Below are positions 42,982 through 51,676 of a stretch of DNA of 64,000 nt, piece by piece. The stretch spans positions 372,001 to 436,000 of the forward strand of contig CAVRMF010000008.1 of the NCBI GenBank assembly GCA_963721905.1, read 5' to 3'. The translations under genes were made by a program, and so were the position numbers. Origin of the DNA: Roseiarcus sp963721905 (lineage in GTDB: Bacteria; Pseudomonadota; Alphaproteobacteria; Rhizobiales; Beijerinckiaceae). Each line of letters opens with the position of its first letter. Position 1 is the first letter of the stretch. The notes beneath the pieces are model-generated. The model ran no database searches and was not told where the DNA came from. It saw nothing but the letters and a program-made list of their open reading frames with translations.

Positions 42982-43749
42982 ATGATCAGTCGTCGTACAT
43001 TCGCTTCCGCACTCGCGGTCGGCGCCGTAGCTGCGCTGGCGCCGCGCCTGACGCAGGCTGCGAATGTCCCCGCGGCTCGAAACATCGTTCTTGTCCACGG
43101 GCTGTTCGCGGACGGATCCTGCTGGTCCGAAGTGATCCTGCGATTGCAGGCCGCCGGGCTGAACGTAACGTCCGTGCAAAACCCGCTGACAACGCTGGAC
43201 GATGCGGTGGCGGAGACCCAACGTGTGATGGACCGGCAGGATGGGCCGACCGTGCTGGTCGGACATTCCTTCTCCGGCATGATCGTGACGGAGGTCGGCG
43301 TCGATCCAAAGGTCTCGGCTGTCGTCTACGTCGCGGCGCGGGCGCCGGACGCGGGAGAGGATTACACGGCGCTGGCCAAGACGTTCCCGACGCCGCCCGC
43401 CTCGGCCGGCATCGTCTTCGACGGCGACGAAGGACGACTGACCGAGGCTGCGTTCTTGCGCGATTTCGCCGGCGACCTGCCAGAGGCCCAGGCGAGGGCG
43501 CTCTATGCGGTTCAGGAGCCGTTTCACAAGGCGCTTCTGACCGGCAAGACCAATCACGCCGCGTGGCGTTCTAAGCCGAGCTTCTATGCAGTTTCGACGG
43601 AAGATCGGACGATCAATCCCGATCTTGAGCGGTTCATGGCCAAACGCATGGGCGCGACGACGATCGAAGTGAAGTCGAGCCATCTGTCGCTCATCTCGCA
43701 TCCGCAGGAGATCACCGACCTCATCCTGCAAGCCGCCGGCCGTACGTGA
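42982..43749 (+). CDS. Tat-exported alpha/beta hydrolase (Ser nucleophile)
   Basis: This 255-residue hydrolase has a twin-arginine type signal (ISRRTFASALAVGAVAALAP). The core has IVLVHGLFADGSCW, the serine elbow VLVGHSFSGMIV, VVYVAARAPDAGED and the late HLSLISHPQEI histidine. It is a paralogue of the cytosolic protein at 16937, which lacks the serine. Probably cotranscribed with the redoxin and the upstream hydrolase. Confidence 0.92.
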   Translation: MISRRTFASALAVGAVAALAPRLTQAANVPAARNIVLVHGLFADGSCWSEVILRLQAAGLNVTSVQNPLTTLDDAVAETQRVMDRQDGPTVLVGHSFSGMIVTEVGVDPKVSAVVYVAARAPDAGEDYTALAKTFPTPPASAGIVFDGDEGRLTEAAFLRDFAGDLPEAQARALYAVQEPFHKALLTGKTNHAAWRSKPSFYAVSTEDRTINPDLERFMAKRMGATTIEVKSSHLSLISHPQEITDLILQAAGRT

Positions 43750-43792
43750 GCGCGGAGTTGCAGTGACGGAATCCCCGCTGGACGCTCTGACC

Positions 43793-44820
43793 TCAGAAGC
43801 GCCAGCCCATCTTGATCGTCGCGCTCGCCGTCCATGATCAAAACCTGCGCCAGGCGAATTCGACCAGAGCTTCTGATACGACCCCTGGAAATCGAGCGCC
43901 GGCCGCCCAAGCATGTTCGCGGCTCTCTCGCCGCCGAATATGGAGGCCGGTAACACGTATTCGACGGTCCCGACGGGAATCGCCTCCCAGTCCCGCCTGG
44001 AAGATCCTGCGCTGTTCGCATCAAACGAGCGTCCCAAGAATTCGACGGCAAGGCTCGCGTTCCAGCTCTTTGAGATGACATAGGAGACAGAAGGAATGAC
44101 GAACAACGCGGAGGACGAGAGCTGCGGCTCCCGGAGCCGTCGCTGAACGAAAGCCGTTAGTCCGAAGGACCAGACGGTTGCGCCCGATGTGTCGCCGGCG
44201 ATCGGTACGGGCGCGAGGCTGCCGTCGAAGTTGAACCTCTTGTTGAAGCCGAGATTGAAATTCTGTCGCGCCGAGATCTGATCCGAAAACGTCGGAAGGT
44301 AGTCCCACCTTGGGGCGATGGCGACATAGGGCGAGAACGCCTGATCATTGGCCGGATCGACATATTGCAGTCGGCCGGATACGCCAAACTTGTCGAGATC
44401 GGCGTCGGAAGCGCGAAAGTAGCGGTCGCTCTCGCCATTCGCGTTGACGGTGACTCGCAGCGGAAGGCCCGCCACCGGCGCCGCCCAGGAGAGATTGCCG
44501 AAAGGCGAGATCGCCAGCGTTTGCGTTCCGCCGTGATTGAGCTCTTCCGGATTCGAATCGTAACCAAACGGAGCCAGCAGATTGAATCGCCACTGGGGCG
44601 CAGGCGCCTGCTGCTCGAGGCCCGGGGCGGTCGAATACAGGTTCGATAGCGGCTCCGGCGTCGCCAGATTTGGCGTGGCCAGGAGCGCGTCGTTGCGGGC
44701 GTCCTGCGCGTCGCTCTGCGCGTGCAGCCGGTCGGCGACTTGAGCGAAGAGAGGGGCCGGGAGCAACGCGCAAAGCGACGCCACGACCGTCCAAAGGACG
44801 AATGGGCGCGGGCGGCTCAC
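43793..44820 (-). pseudogene. Outer-membrane beta-barrel protein, frameshifted near C-terminus
   Basis: This gene starts at GTG 44820, overlapping the gltS stop (GTGA). It has a Sec signal (ALLPAPLFAQ), then alternating hydrophobic strands such as WRFNLLAPFGYDSNPEELNH, RVTVNANGESDRYF and SSSALFVIPSVSYVIS. The proper barrel-closing strand WTASATIKMGWRF-stop (phenylalanine-terminated, as BAM substrates are) is in another frame and ends at 43793. One base was lost near the AAAA run at 43840. Probably a porin-like or channel protein; function unknown. Confidence 0.78.
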
Positions 44821-45893
44821 CGCACCATGAATCCAATCGCCAGGGCGTTCGCAATGTCGATGAAAAAGGCCGAAACCAGCGGCAGGATAATAAACGCCCG
44901 CGCGCAGGCGCCGTGGAGTTTTGTCACCGCCGTCATATTGGCGATGGCTGTCGGCGTCGCGCCGAGGCTGATGCCGGTGAAACCAGCCGAGATCACTGCG
45001 GCCTCATAATTTCGGCCCATAACCGGAAAGACGACAAAGAAGATGTAAGCCACCGCCGCTATCGTCTGGGCCGCCAAAACAACGACGAGCGCCAGCCCAA
45101 GCCCGCCAAGCGCCCAGAGCTGCATGTTCATCAACGACATCGCCAGGAAGACATTGAGCGACAGATCGGAGACCAGCGCCAACGCTCGCGTCCGCGTCGG
45201 CCATTCGATCCCCGGAAGCACGCGCGGAATCGTATTGGTGGCGATGATGCCGACCAGCATGCAAACGACGAACAATGGCAGCTTGACGCCAGTTTCGGCG
45301 ACCACCTCATCGAGAGCGTAGCCGATGAGGATGACCACATTGAGCACCAGTAGCGTGTGCAGGAGCCTGACATGGCTGATGTCGTCGACGGGCCTGTCGG
45401 CGGGGTCGTCGGGCAAGCCGACGACCGGATCGGGCGCCGATGGTCCGGCGAGATGGTGACGCGCGATGAGAACGCCGGCGATTGGACCGCCGACCAGGCT
45501 CGCGATGACCAAGCCGAGCGTCGCGGTTGCGATGCCGATTTCGAGCGCATTGGAGAGCCCGAAGCGCTCAGTGATTGTAGGCGCCCAGGCAATCGTCGTT
45601 CCATGCCCGCCGATGAGCGATGCTGAACCGACGAAGGCGGTGATGCCCTTGGGCAGTCCGAGCGCGGCGACGCTGCCGGCGGCGATGAGATTCTGGATGA
45701 CCAGATAGACGAGGGTTAGAGCGAGCAGCAAGACAAGCGGACGCCCGCCCGAAGCCAGGTCGTCGAGCTTGGCGTTGAGGCCTATGCCGGTAAAAAAGTA
45801 GAGCAGCAGCAGGTCGCGCGCGTCGAGCGAGAAGCTGACCTCAATTCCGAGCGCTTTATACGCGAGCAACGTCACAATGGCTGCGAGGGGCAT
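44817..45893 (-). pseudogene. gltS: Sodium/glutamate symporter, 5'-truncated
   Basis: From MPLAAIVTLLAYKALGIEVS onward it matches GltS transporters: LLLYFFTGIGLNAKLDDL, the re-entrant GSASLIGGHGTTIAWAPT, the second-half GRNYEAAVISAGFTG and ATPTAIANMTAVTKLHG. It is about 40 residues shorter than family members at the N-terminus, so transmembrane helix 1 is missing. The truncation meets the truncated 5' end of the methyltransferase gene on the other strand within about 10 bp. The outer-membrane protein gene follows with a GTGA overlap. Confidence 0.85.
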
Positions 45894-45902
45894 TCGCGCA
45901 CT

Positions 45903-46867
45903 CACGGTCTCCACAGCCACACTTGGCTCATCGGGGTCGGCGGTCTCGCAGTTGGACTCGCGCTCCTGCTCTATGTTCCGTCGCTTCAGGCAGTCTCTCG
46001 ATCCATTTTGCTTTTTGCTGTATTTCACCTGATCGGCAGCCTGATACTTGTTGCTTCCGCTTATTCCTTGTTTCTGAGGGATTTCCTGCGACGTTGGAAG
46101 CGCAAGGCCGAGCCGTCCGGGCTCGATTTTGGCTGGCGGCCGGAATGGATGAATGGCCTCGCTCTCGCTGCTCTCGCAGTGTTTGCTGCCGCTGTAGCGA
46201 TCGTCGTTGCAGCGCCTGCATTTTGGCCAGCCGCCTTCGCCCTTGTCCTGCTAGCCGCGTCGTTCCTGGTGGGGAACGCGATCATGCGATCGTTTCAGAG
46301 CCGCGATAGCGTCGTGTTGCCGATGGTCCGGCTGCTTTCTTCCAATCACGATCTTGTTCTCGATGCGGGCTGCGGGGCCGGCCGCACGACGATTGCGGTT
46401 AGCCGGGTCATTGGCGAAGGCCGTGTGACCGCCTTCGACCGCTTCGACGCCGACTATATCGACGACGGCGGCCGCGCCCTCCTCGAACACAATTTAGCGG
46501 TCGCGGGCCTCGTCGACCGCGTAAGCATTGTCACGGGCGACCTGACTTCCCTGCCGTTCGACAGCAATCATTTTGACGCCGCAATCTCAACCAACGCTTT
46601 TGATCATTTGGGCACAGGTAAGCAGGCCGCGCTCATGGAAATTAACCGCGTCTTAAAGCCGGGGGGCCGCTTCCTGATGGCCGTTTGGACTCCAAGCTGG
46701 TCGATGTTCGCCGTCGCAAATGTGTTCTCTATGTTTTTGACCACAAGGGCGCAATGGCGATCAATGGCCGAGCAAACAGGCCTGAAAGTTATTGACGAGG
46801 GGTGTTCAATTTCGCGTGGTTCGTGTTGCTTGAAAAAGGCGCGACGCTTTACAGGAGCCCGGCGTGA
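45903..46867 (+). pseudogene. Membrane-anchored SAM methyltransferase, truncated and frameshifted
   Basis: Hydrophobic coding sequence starts at the junction (HSHTWLIGVGGLAVGLALLL) with no start codon, so the 5' end is missing. It continues through further transmembrane segments to a class I methyltransferase: VLDAGCGAGRTTIAV, ALLEHNLAVAGLVDRVSIV, FDAAISTNAFDHLG and INRVLKPGGRFLM. The correct ending NFAWFVLLEKGA to stop 46867 is one frame off; a base was lost in the G run near 46800. The restored stop overlaps the GTG of the repressor gene (GTGA), which supports this reading. Confidence 0.78.
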
Positions 46868-47118
46868 AGCACTCCTGCCATCCTGAAATTGCGAAGCGGC
46901 TCAAGCGCGCGGAGGGCCATTTGCGCGCCGTTATCACGATGATCGAGGACGCCAAGTCCTGCGTTGAGATCGCCCAGCAACTCTTCGCGGTCGAGAGCGC
47001 CGTCGGCAACGCCAAACGTGAACTGATCCACGACCATCTCGAGCATTGTCTTGAAGGGCCCGAGGCCGACACCAAGACCGCCATGCGCGAACTGAAGCAG
47101 CTCGCCAAGTATCTCTGA
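46864..47118 (+). CDS. Metal-sensing repressor, RcnR/CsoR family
   Basis: This 84-residue all-helical protein has KHSCHPEIAKRLKRAEGHLR, EDAKSCVEIAQQL (conserved Cys) and HDHLEHCLEGP with the His and Cys of the metal site. Family members bind DNA as apo-tetramers and release it on binding nickel or cobalt (or copper, formaldehyde in other subfamilies). The transporter gene next to it points to nickel or cobalt. It starts with GTG within the stop of the upstream methyltransferase. Confidence 0.92.
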   Translation: MKHSCHPEIAKRLKRAEGHLRAVITMIEDAKSCVEIAQQLFAVESAVGNAKRELIHDHLEHCLEGPEADTKTAMRELKQLAKYL

Positions 47119-47130
47119 GGCGCGCCCGCC

Positions 47131-47540
47131 TTGACTTTCAGTTCTGGGCTTCTCCTCATTGTGTCTGTCGGCGTGGTCGGCGTCCCGCACACGATTGTTC
47201 CCGACCATTGGGTTCCGATCACCCTCATTGCGCGGCAACGAGGCTGGTCGAAAGGCGAAACCGCCCGAGCGGTGTTTCAGGCCGGTATCGGCCATGCGGT
47301 CTCGACGCTGATGGGATTCCCGCCTTCTTCGCCGCCGGCAAGTATGGCGTCGGCGTCATTAGCGCGATGGCCATAGTGTTCGCGCTCAGCACGATCGTCA
47401 CGTACGTCGTGCTTTGTGTCTACTCGACGGCAGGCTTGCAACGCGTCAATCTCAGCGCGTTCGAGCGCTATGGCGAAGTCTTGAGTGGCGCTTTCATCGT
47501 GCTTGTGGGCGTTGCGTTTTGGCTTTGGCCAGTCGTGTAG
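47131..47540 (+). pseudogene. Nickel/cobalt transporter with internal deletion
   Basis: The 5' part (TTG start) encodes VVGVPHTIVPDHWVPITLIA and RQRGWSKGETARAVFQAGIG of a NicO/RcnA-like transporter. The 3' part, in another frame, encodes GIPAFFAAGKYGVG, then VTYVVLCVYSTAGLQ and FIVLVGVAFWLWPVV. The long His-rich central part of such proteins is missing, so several hundred bases were lost at about 47315-47325. The remaining product cannot span the membrane properly. It follows the metal sensor by 12 bp. Confidence 0.82.
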
Positions 47541-47627
47541 GCGATCGCCGATCGTGGCTGGCAGCACCTGAGTAGGGACTGCTTGCGATGACGCCCGTTC
47601 CGAAACCTGATTGGAGGAGGCGCCGTT

Positions 47628-48152
47628 ATGAAACAGATTGTTTTCCTGCTCGTTGCAGTTGGCGCGTCGGCCGGCGTGGTCGGCGCCATGGCCCCCGCAT
47701 CTGGACAGTCGGATGAAGAGGCCGCCCAGATTTTCGGAGGCAAAATCCCGCCGGGATACCGCGACTGGAGGTTGATCTCCGTCGCCCACGAGGCAGGCAG
47801 CCTCGACGATTTGCGCGCCGTTCTGGGCAATGACGTGGCGATCAAGGCCTACCGGGAGGGGACGCTTCCGTTCCCGTATGGCACGATCATTGCCCGGCTC
47901 GCCTGGAGTTACGTCCCGTCGGAAGAAAACAACAAAGCCTTTGGCCACCCCCAATCTTTCGTGGCTGGGCCGCCCAAGGAAGGGGTTCAGTTCATGGTCA
48001 AGGACTCAAAAAAATACGCTACGACCAACGGCTGGGGGTTCGCTCAATTTATCGACGGCAAACCTGTCGACGAGGCGGCGCTCAAGGGCTGCTCTCCCTG
48101 CCACGAGCCCGCCAAAGCTAGCGACTTTGTCTTCACCCGTTATGCGCCCTGA
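47628..48152 (+). CDS. Cytochrome P460-family protein
   Basis: This 174-residue exported haem protein has a Sec signal (IVFLLVAVGASAGVVGAMAP) and the P460 pattern: IPPGYRDWRLISVAHEAGSL, then LPFPYGTIIARLAWSY, and the C-terminal haem-binding CSPCHEPAKASDFVFTRYAP. It probably acts in the periplasm in electron transfer or oxidation of small nitrogen compounds. The preceding segment GGAGGAGGC is a good ribosome-binding site. Confidence 0.93.
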   Translation: MKQIVFLLVAVGASAGVVGAMAPASGQSDEEAAQIFGGKIPPGYRDWRLISVAHEAGSLDDLRAVLGNDVAIKAYREGTLPFPYGTIIARLAWSYVPSEENNKAFGHPQSFVAGPPKEGVQFMVKDSKKYATTNGWGFAQFIDGKPVDEAALKGCSPCHEPAKASDFVFTRYAP

Positions 48153-48565
48153 GGCCTCGCCGCTCAACTCGATCTCCATCGCGCAGAGCGGCCAATTGAT
48201 CGCCGACAGCTCTGCCGACATTTTCTTGCTGAAAATCGGAATGCCGGCTACAATCCGCGTGTTCTTCGGAAAGGGCGAAGAGGCGCGAGACTTTGACAGA
48301 TCGGCGCTGGTTTGGTTTTGACGAAGGATCGCGAAAACAATTTCCGCCGCTGAGCGCCCGTAACCCGTTGATAAGTCCAGATTCGGATGAGAGAAAGCAA
48401 GGAAAGCAAGATAATTGAAAGCGCCAATCCAAGCAAAAACTAGCAGACCCTAGAAAATTCTAGACGCCGATCGGCGATTGTGGTCGGACGCCGCGAAACC
48501 AACGCTCGCCTCCGTCGTATCATATTCGTGTCAGAACCCTCCTATATGAGCTTCAGCCAAACGCT
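48153..48565. other. 413-bp intergenic stretch
   Basis: No gene is evident. A plus-strand frame (about 48153-48321) reads NSISIAQSGQLIADSSADIF and may be a coding relic, but nothing supports expression. The right part (48527-48540) carries GTGTCAGAACCCT, similar to GGTCGGAACCCT before the related small ORF at 49753. Confidence 0.45.
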
Positions 48566-48772
48566 ATGGAGATTCCCATGTGCCGCCTGCAGAACCGCGA
48601 CACCACGCGCACGGCCTCGGTCCTCGCGCGTCGCGACCTCGACGCCCGGCTCGCGCCACTCGACCGCTACGGCCTTGGGGGTCTGAGCTCGGCTCTCGTC
48701 CTCGGCCTGATCGCCCTCGTGGGAGCGTCAAGGAGCGCGCTTTTCCCAATCACGAGCTGCGCGGGGCGCTGA
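48566..48772 (+). CDS. Small hypothetical protein, paralogue of 49753
   Basis: The 68-codon frame (or 64 from the second ATG at 48578) contains LDRYGLGGLSSALVLGLIAL followed by VGASRSAL. This matches the small ORF at 49753-50004 (LNRYGLPSVGAALADGLRAL, VGASRTAV). The hydrophobic helix could be membrane-associated. Both ORFs follow a GTCxGAACCCT element. The family is not recognised. Confidence 0.5.
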   Translation: MEIPMCRLQNRDTTRTASVLARRDLDARLAPLDRYGLGGLSSALVLGLIALVGASRSALFPITSCAGR

Positions 48773-48801
48773 ATAGACCGCTCCGGAACGGCCGCCTCGA
48801 G

Positions 48802-49605
48802 TTATCCCGCCCGCTCGATCAGCGCCATCGCGGCCAGGGGATTACGCACCTTGAAGCCGCTGATCACATAGAGGAAGACGTCGCGCGCCGACGCCTGCGG
48901 CTGCGGCGCGAGCGTCTCGAGGTCCGGCGGGGCGCCGCCGCTCGCCCAGGCCTCGGCGCGCTTCGCCCAGAGATCGAGCGCCTCGGCCGGATAGCCGGCG
49001 TCTTCGGCGTCGGTCGTTCCCATGATGCGCGCATAGACGAACGGCGCGGTGACGTCAGCGATCTGCGGGTATTTGCTGTCCCCAGCGATCACGACCCCGA
49101 CCCCATGCTCGCGTGCGAGCGCGATGAACTCGGGGACACGAAAACTGGCGTTGCGAACCTCGACCGCATGGCGGATCGTGAGCCCGTCCACCGAGCGGGG
49201 GAGGAGCTTGAGGAACGCGCCGAAATCGTCCGGATCGAAGCGCTTCGTCGTCGCGAATTGCCAGTTGACCGGACCGAGCTTCGCCTTGAGCTCGGTCACG
49301 CCGCTCTTAAAGAACCGTTCGATCGACGGGGCCGCTTCCGCCAGCACCCGGCGATTGGTGGCGAAGCGCGTGCCCTTGACCGAGAAGACGAAGTCGTCGG
49401 GCGTCGCGTCGCGCCACTTGATGAAGCTCTCCGGCTTCTTGGAGCCGTAGTAGGTGCTGTCGATCTCGATCGAGGTGAGCTTGCGGCTCGCGTATTCCAG
49501 CTCGCTGCGCTGCGGCAGGCCTTTGGGGTAAAAGACGCCGCGCCAGGCCTCGTAATTCCAGCCGCCGACGCCGATCCTGATCTTCAACGACGCGTCTCGA
49601 GCCAT
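48802..49605 (-). CDS. DUF72-family protein
   Basis: This 267-residue TIM-barrel-like protein begins LKIRIGVGGWNYEAWRGVFY and continues with EYASRKLTSIEIDSTYYGSK, FVFSVKGTRFATNRR, GPVNWQFATTKRFD and FVYARIMGTT, the standard DUF72 set. The role of the family is unresolved. The start at 49605 follows GGGAGGCGAGC. It lies between two related small plus-strand ORFs, opposite to both. Confidence 0.92.
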   Translation of the reverse strand: MARDASLKIRIGVGGWNYEAWRGVFYPKGLPQRSELEYASRKLTSIEIDSTYYGSKKPESFIKWRDATPDDFVFSVKGTRFATNRRVLAEAAPSIERFFKSGVTELKAKLGPVNWQFATTKRFDPDDFGAFLKLLPRSVDGLTIRHAVEVRNASFRVPEFIALAREHGVGVVIAGDSKYPQIADVTAPFVYARIMGTTDAEDAGYPAEALDLWAKRAEAWASGGAPPDLETLAPQPQASARDVFLYVISGFKVRNPLAAMALIERAG

Positions 49606-49752
49606 GCTCGCCTCCCACGGTCCGTCCCTTATAGGACAAGCCGCGCCGTCTCGGCGACCAGTCCGTTCATTGACCGCGGGCGGGGTCAGACGCAGCTTTG
49701 TACAATGTCCGTCGGCATTGAAATTATAGGTCGGAACCCTATCTGTGAAACC

Positions 49753-50004
49753 ATGAACATCCACATTGAAAAGAACTTACACCTCGCTGCGGAGGCCAAC
49801 ATGGTAGGCTCGCACACAGTCCTTCGCGGCGGCGAGCGCCCGGTTCCGTCGCTCATTGTCAACGACCTATGCGCGCAGATGGCGACGCTGAACCGCTACG
49901 GTCTCCCGAGCGTCGGCGCCGCTCTGGCCGACGGGCTTCGCGCGCTCGTGGGCGCGTCGCGCACCGCGGTCCGCTCGACCGTCGGCTGCGACGACGAGGC
50001 CTGA
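49753..50004 (+). CDS. Small hypothetical protein, paralogue of 48566
   Basis: The 83-residue frame has an acidic/neutral N-terminal half (MNIHIEKNLHLAAEANMVGS) and a C-terminal ATLNRYGLPSVGAALADGLR, then ALVGASRTAVRSTVGCDDEA, matching the smaller ORF at 48566. GTCGGAACCCT lies about 13 bp upstream. It ends 2 bp before the YbaK-like gene stop on the other strand. Unknown family. Confidence 0.55.
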   Translation: MNIHIEKNLHLAAEANMVGSHTVLRGGERPVPSLIVNDLCAQMATLNRYGLPSVGAALADGLRALVGASRTAVRSTVGCDDEA

Positions 50005-50006
50005 CC

Positions 50007-50480
50007 TCACTTTCGCCCGACGGCTGCGACGCGGCCGCCGGTCAGCTCGATAAGATCAGCGGGGGAAAGGCGGAAGACCGCGTTCGGCGTGCCCGCCGCG
50101 GCCCAGATGTCGCCGAAGGTCATGAGCGCCTCATCGATCAGCACGACCGGCGCGGTTCTGTGGCCGACCGGCGGAACGCCTCCGATCGAAAAGCCTGTCG
50201 TCTCCCGGACGAAATCGGCGTCGGCGCGCGCGGTCGGCTCGCCGACCAGAGCCGCGATCCTTTCCTCGTCGACCCGGTGCGCGCCCGAAGCGACGACCAG
50301 CACGGGCCGGCCGCTTTGCGCGCGAAACAGCAGCGATTTCGCAATCTGCGCCACCGTGCAACCGATCGCAGCCGCGGCAGCCTCGGCGGTGCGGGTGCTG
50401 GCGTCGAACTCGAGGACTTCAAAGCGCTCGCCGAGCGTAGCCTGAACCTTGAGAGCGGAGGGGGCGCGAGCGGGCTTCAT
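50007..50480 (-). CDS. YbaK/EbsC-type aminoacyl-tRNA deacylase
   Basis: This 157-residue protein has the YbaK fold with EFDASTRTAEAAAAAIGCTV, the key lysine in QIAKSLLFRAQS, and GFSIGGVPPVGHR with the GxxxP/H loop. It should hydrolyse mischarged aminoacyl-tRNA in trans in the cytosol. The start at 50480 is preferred over in-frame codons upstream. Tail-to-tail with the small ORF at 49753. Confidence 0.93.
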   Translation of the reverse strand: MKPARAPSALKVQATLGERFEVLEFDASTRTAEAAAAAIGCTVAQIAKSLLFRAQSGRPVLVVASGAHRVDEERIAALVGEPTARADADFVRETTGFSIGGVPPVGHRTAPVVLIDEALMTFGDIWAAAGTPNAVFRLSPADLIELTGGRVAAVGRK

Positions 50481-50734
50481 TTGGCGGGTCCAAACGCGGT
50501 CGTCGCTGGAGTCAACAAATACTGGATCCACTCAATTGATATTTGATACGGCGTATTCGACGTTTTAAACCATGACGCTGCAGCCTCCGAATGGGCCCCG
50601 CTGCGCCTGCAGGGCGGCGCGCGCGAACGGCGCCAGTTGTGCCTTGCGCTCGACACGTAGGGACGGTTTGATCTTCAAGTGGGCGCGAGCCGAAGCTCGT
50701 CCCTCCCCAAAATGAAAAAAGGGGAAACGTCCGC

Positions 50735-51676
50735 ATGCTACGCCTGATCGCGCATCGGCTGGCGATGTCCGTGCCGCTGATCCTCGTCGTGACATTCCTG
50801 ACCTTCTTTCTCAACTCGCTTGCCCCCGGCGATCTTGCGCGGTCGCTGATGCAAGGCGGCGGGACGGAAGAGCAATATCAGCAGCTGCGCGCGCAATTGG
50901 GCCTCGATCAACCTGTCCTGGTGCAATATTGGCATTGGCTCGAGCGAGCGGCGACCGGCGATCTTGGCGTTTCGTTCTTCACCGGCGAACGCGTGACGAC
51001 CCTGCTCAACGGCCGGGTCGGCGTGACGCTGACGTTGATGATCGGTGTACTAATCGTCTGTCTGGCCGCGGGGCTGACGCTCGGCATCGCGAGTGCGCTT
51101 CGCGGCGGCTTCGTTGGCCGCGCCATCGACGTCTTGTCTATGCTCGGTCTGGTCTTCCCGTCGTTCTGGATCGCGCTCGTCTTCATCGCAGTCTTCGCCG
51201 TTTGGCTGGGCTGGTTTCCGGCGACCGGATATACGCCGTTTCGCGACGATCCCCGTCTGTGGTTTCTCGGCATGGTCCTGCCGGTGATGTCGGTCGCGCT
51301 GCATTCGATCACCAATGTCGCCAAGCAGACGCGCGATTCGATGATCGACGTGATGGGCCGCGACTTCATCCGCGCCTTGCGCGCGAGCGGACTCTCGGAA
51401 ACCTCCGTCATTTTGAAGCATGCGCTGCGCAACGCGGCGCTGCCCGTCGTCACCGTGCTCGGCGCGATCATGGTCGCCGCGATCGGCGGCGCCGTCTTCG
51501 TCGAGCGCGTCTTCGTCTTGCCGGGACTTGGAAGTCTGGCGACACAGGCGGCGGATCAAAGCGACATTGCACTCTTGCAGGGGGCGACGCTCTATTTCAC
51601 CCTCATCACGGTCGCGATCAATCTTCTCGTCGATCTCAGCTACGGCTGGCTCAATCCGAAAGTGCGGATCCAATGA
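50735..51676 (+). CDS. dppB: Peptide ABC transporter permease, DppB type
   Basis: This 313-residue inner-membrane permease has a cytosolic start MLRLIAHRLAMSVPLILVVT, six predicted helices, and the coupling EAA-like motif in DFIRALRASGLSETSVILKH. The family ending LVDLSYGWLNPKVRI is present. GGGGAAACG precedes the ATG. It is the first gene of a tightly coupled ABC operon; the next starts within its stop (ATGA). Confidence 0.95.
   Translation: MLRLIAHRLAMSVPLILVVTFLTFFLNSLAPGDLARSLMQGGGTEEQYQQLRAQLGLDQPVLVQYWHWLERAATGDLGVSFFTGERVTTLLNGRVGVTLTLMIGVLIVCLAAGLTLGIASALRGGFVGRAIDVLSMLGLVFPSFWIALVFIAVFAVWLGWFPATGYTPFRDDPRLWFLGMVLPVMSVALHSITNVAKQTRDSMIDVMGRDFIRALRASGLSETSVILKHALRNAALPVVTVLGAIMVAAIGGAVFVERVFVLPGLGSLATQAADQSDIALLQGATLYFTLITVAINLLVDLSYGWLNPKVRIQ

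Noticed and set aside
42313..43790. Minus-strand continuation of the outer-membrane protein frame as an 835-codon gene
   Set aside because: After the frameshift at about 43840 the sequence is Arg/Asp-rich and antisense to the redoxin and hydrolase genes; the true barrel end is in another frame.
49730..49760. GGAAC element as an EcfG general-stress promoter
   Set aside because: No CGTT-type -10 element was found at the required spacing, and the other copy reads AGAAC.
50929..51672. Upstream extension of the fused ABC permease/ATPase frame
   Set aside because: The extension overlaps dppB and lacks permease motifs; the ATG at 51673 has the ATGA overlap and the family-typical start.
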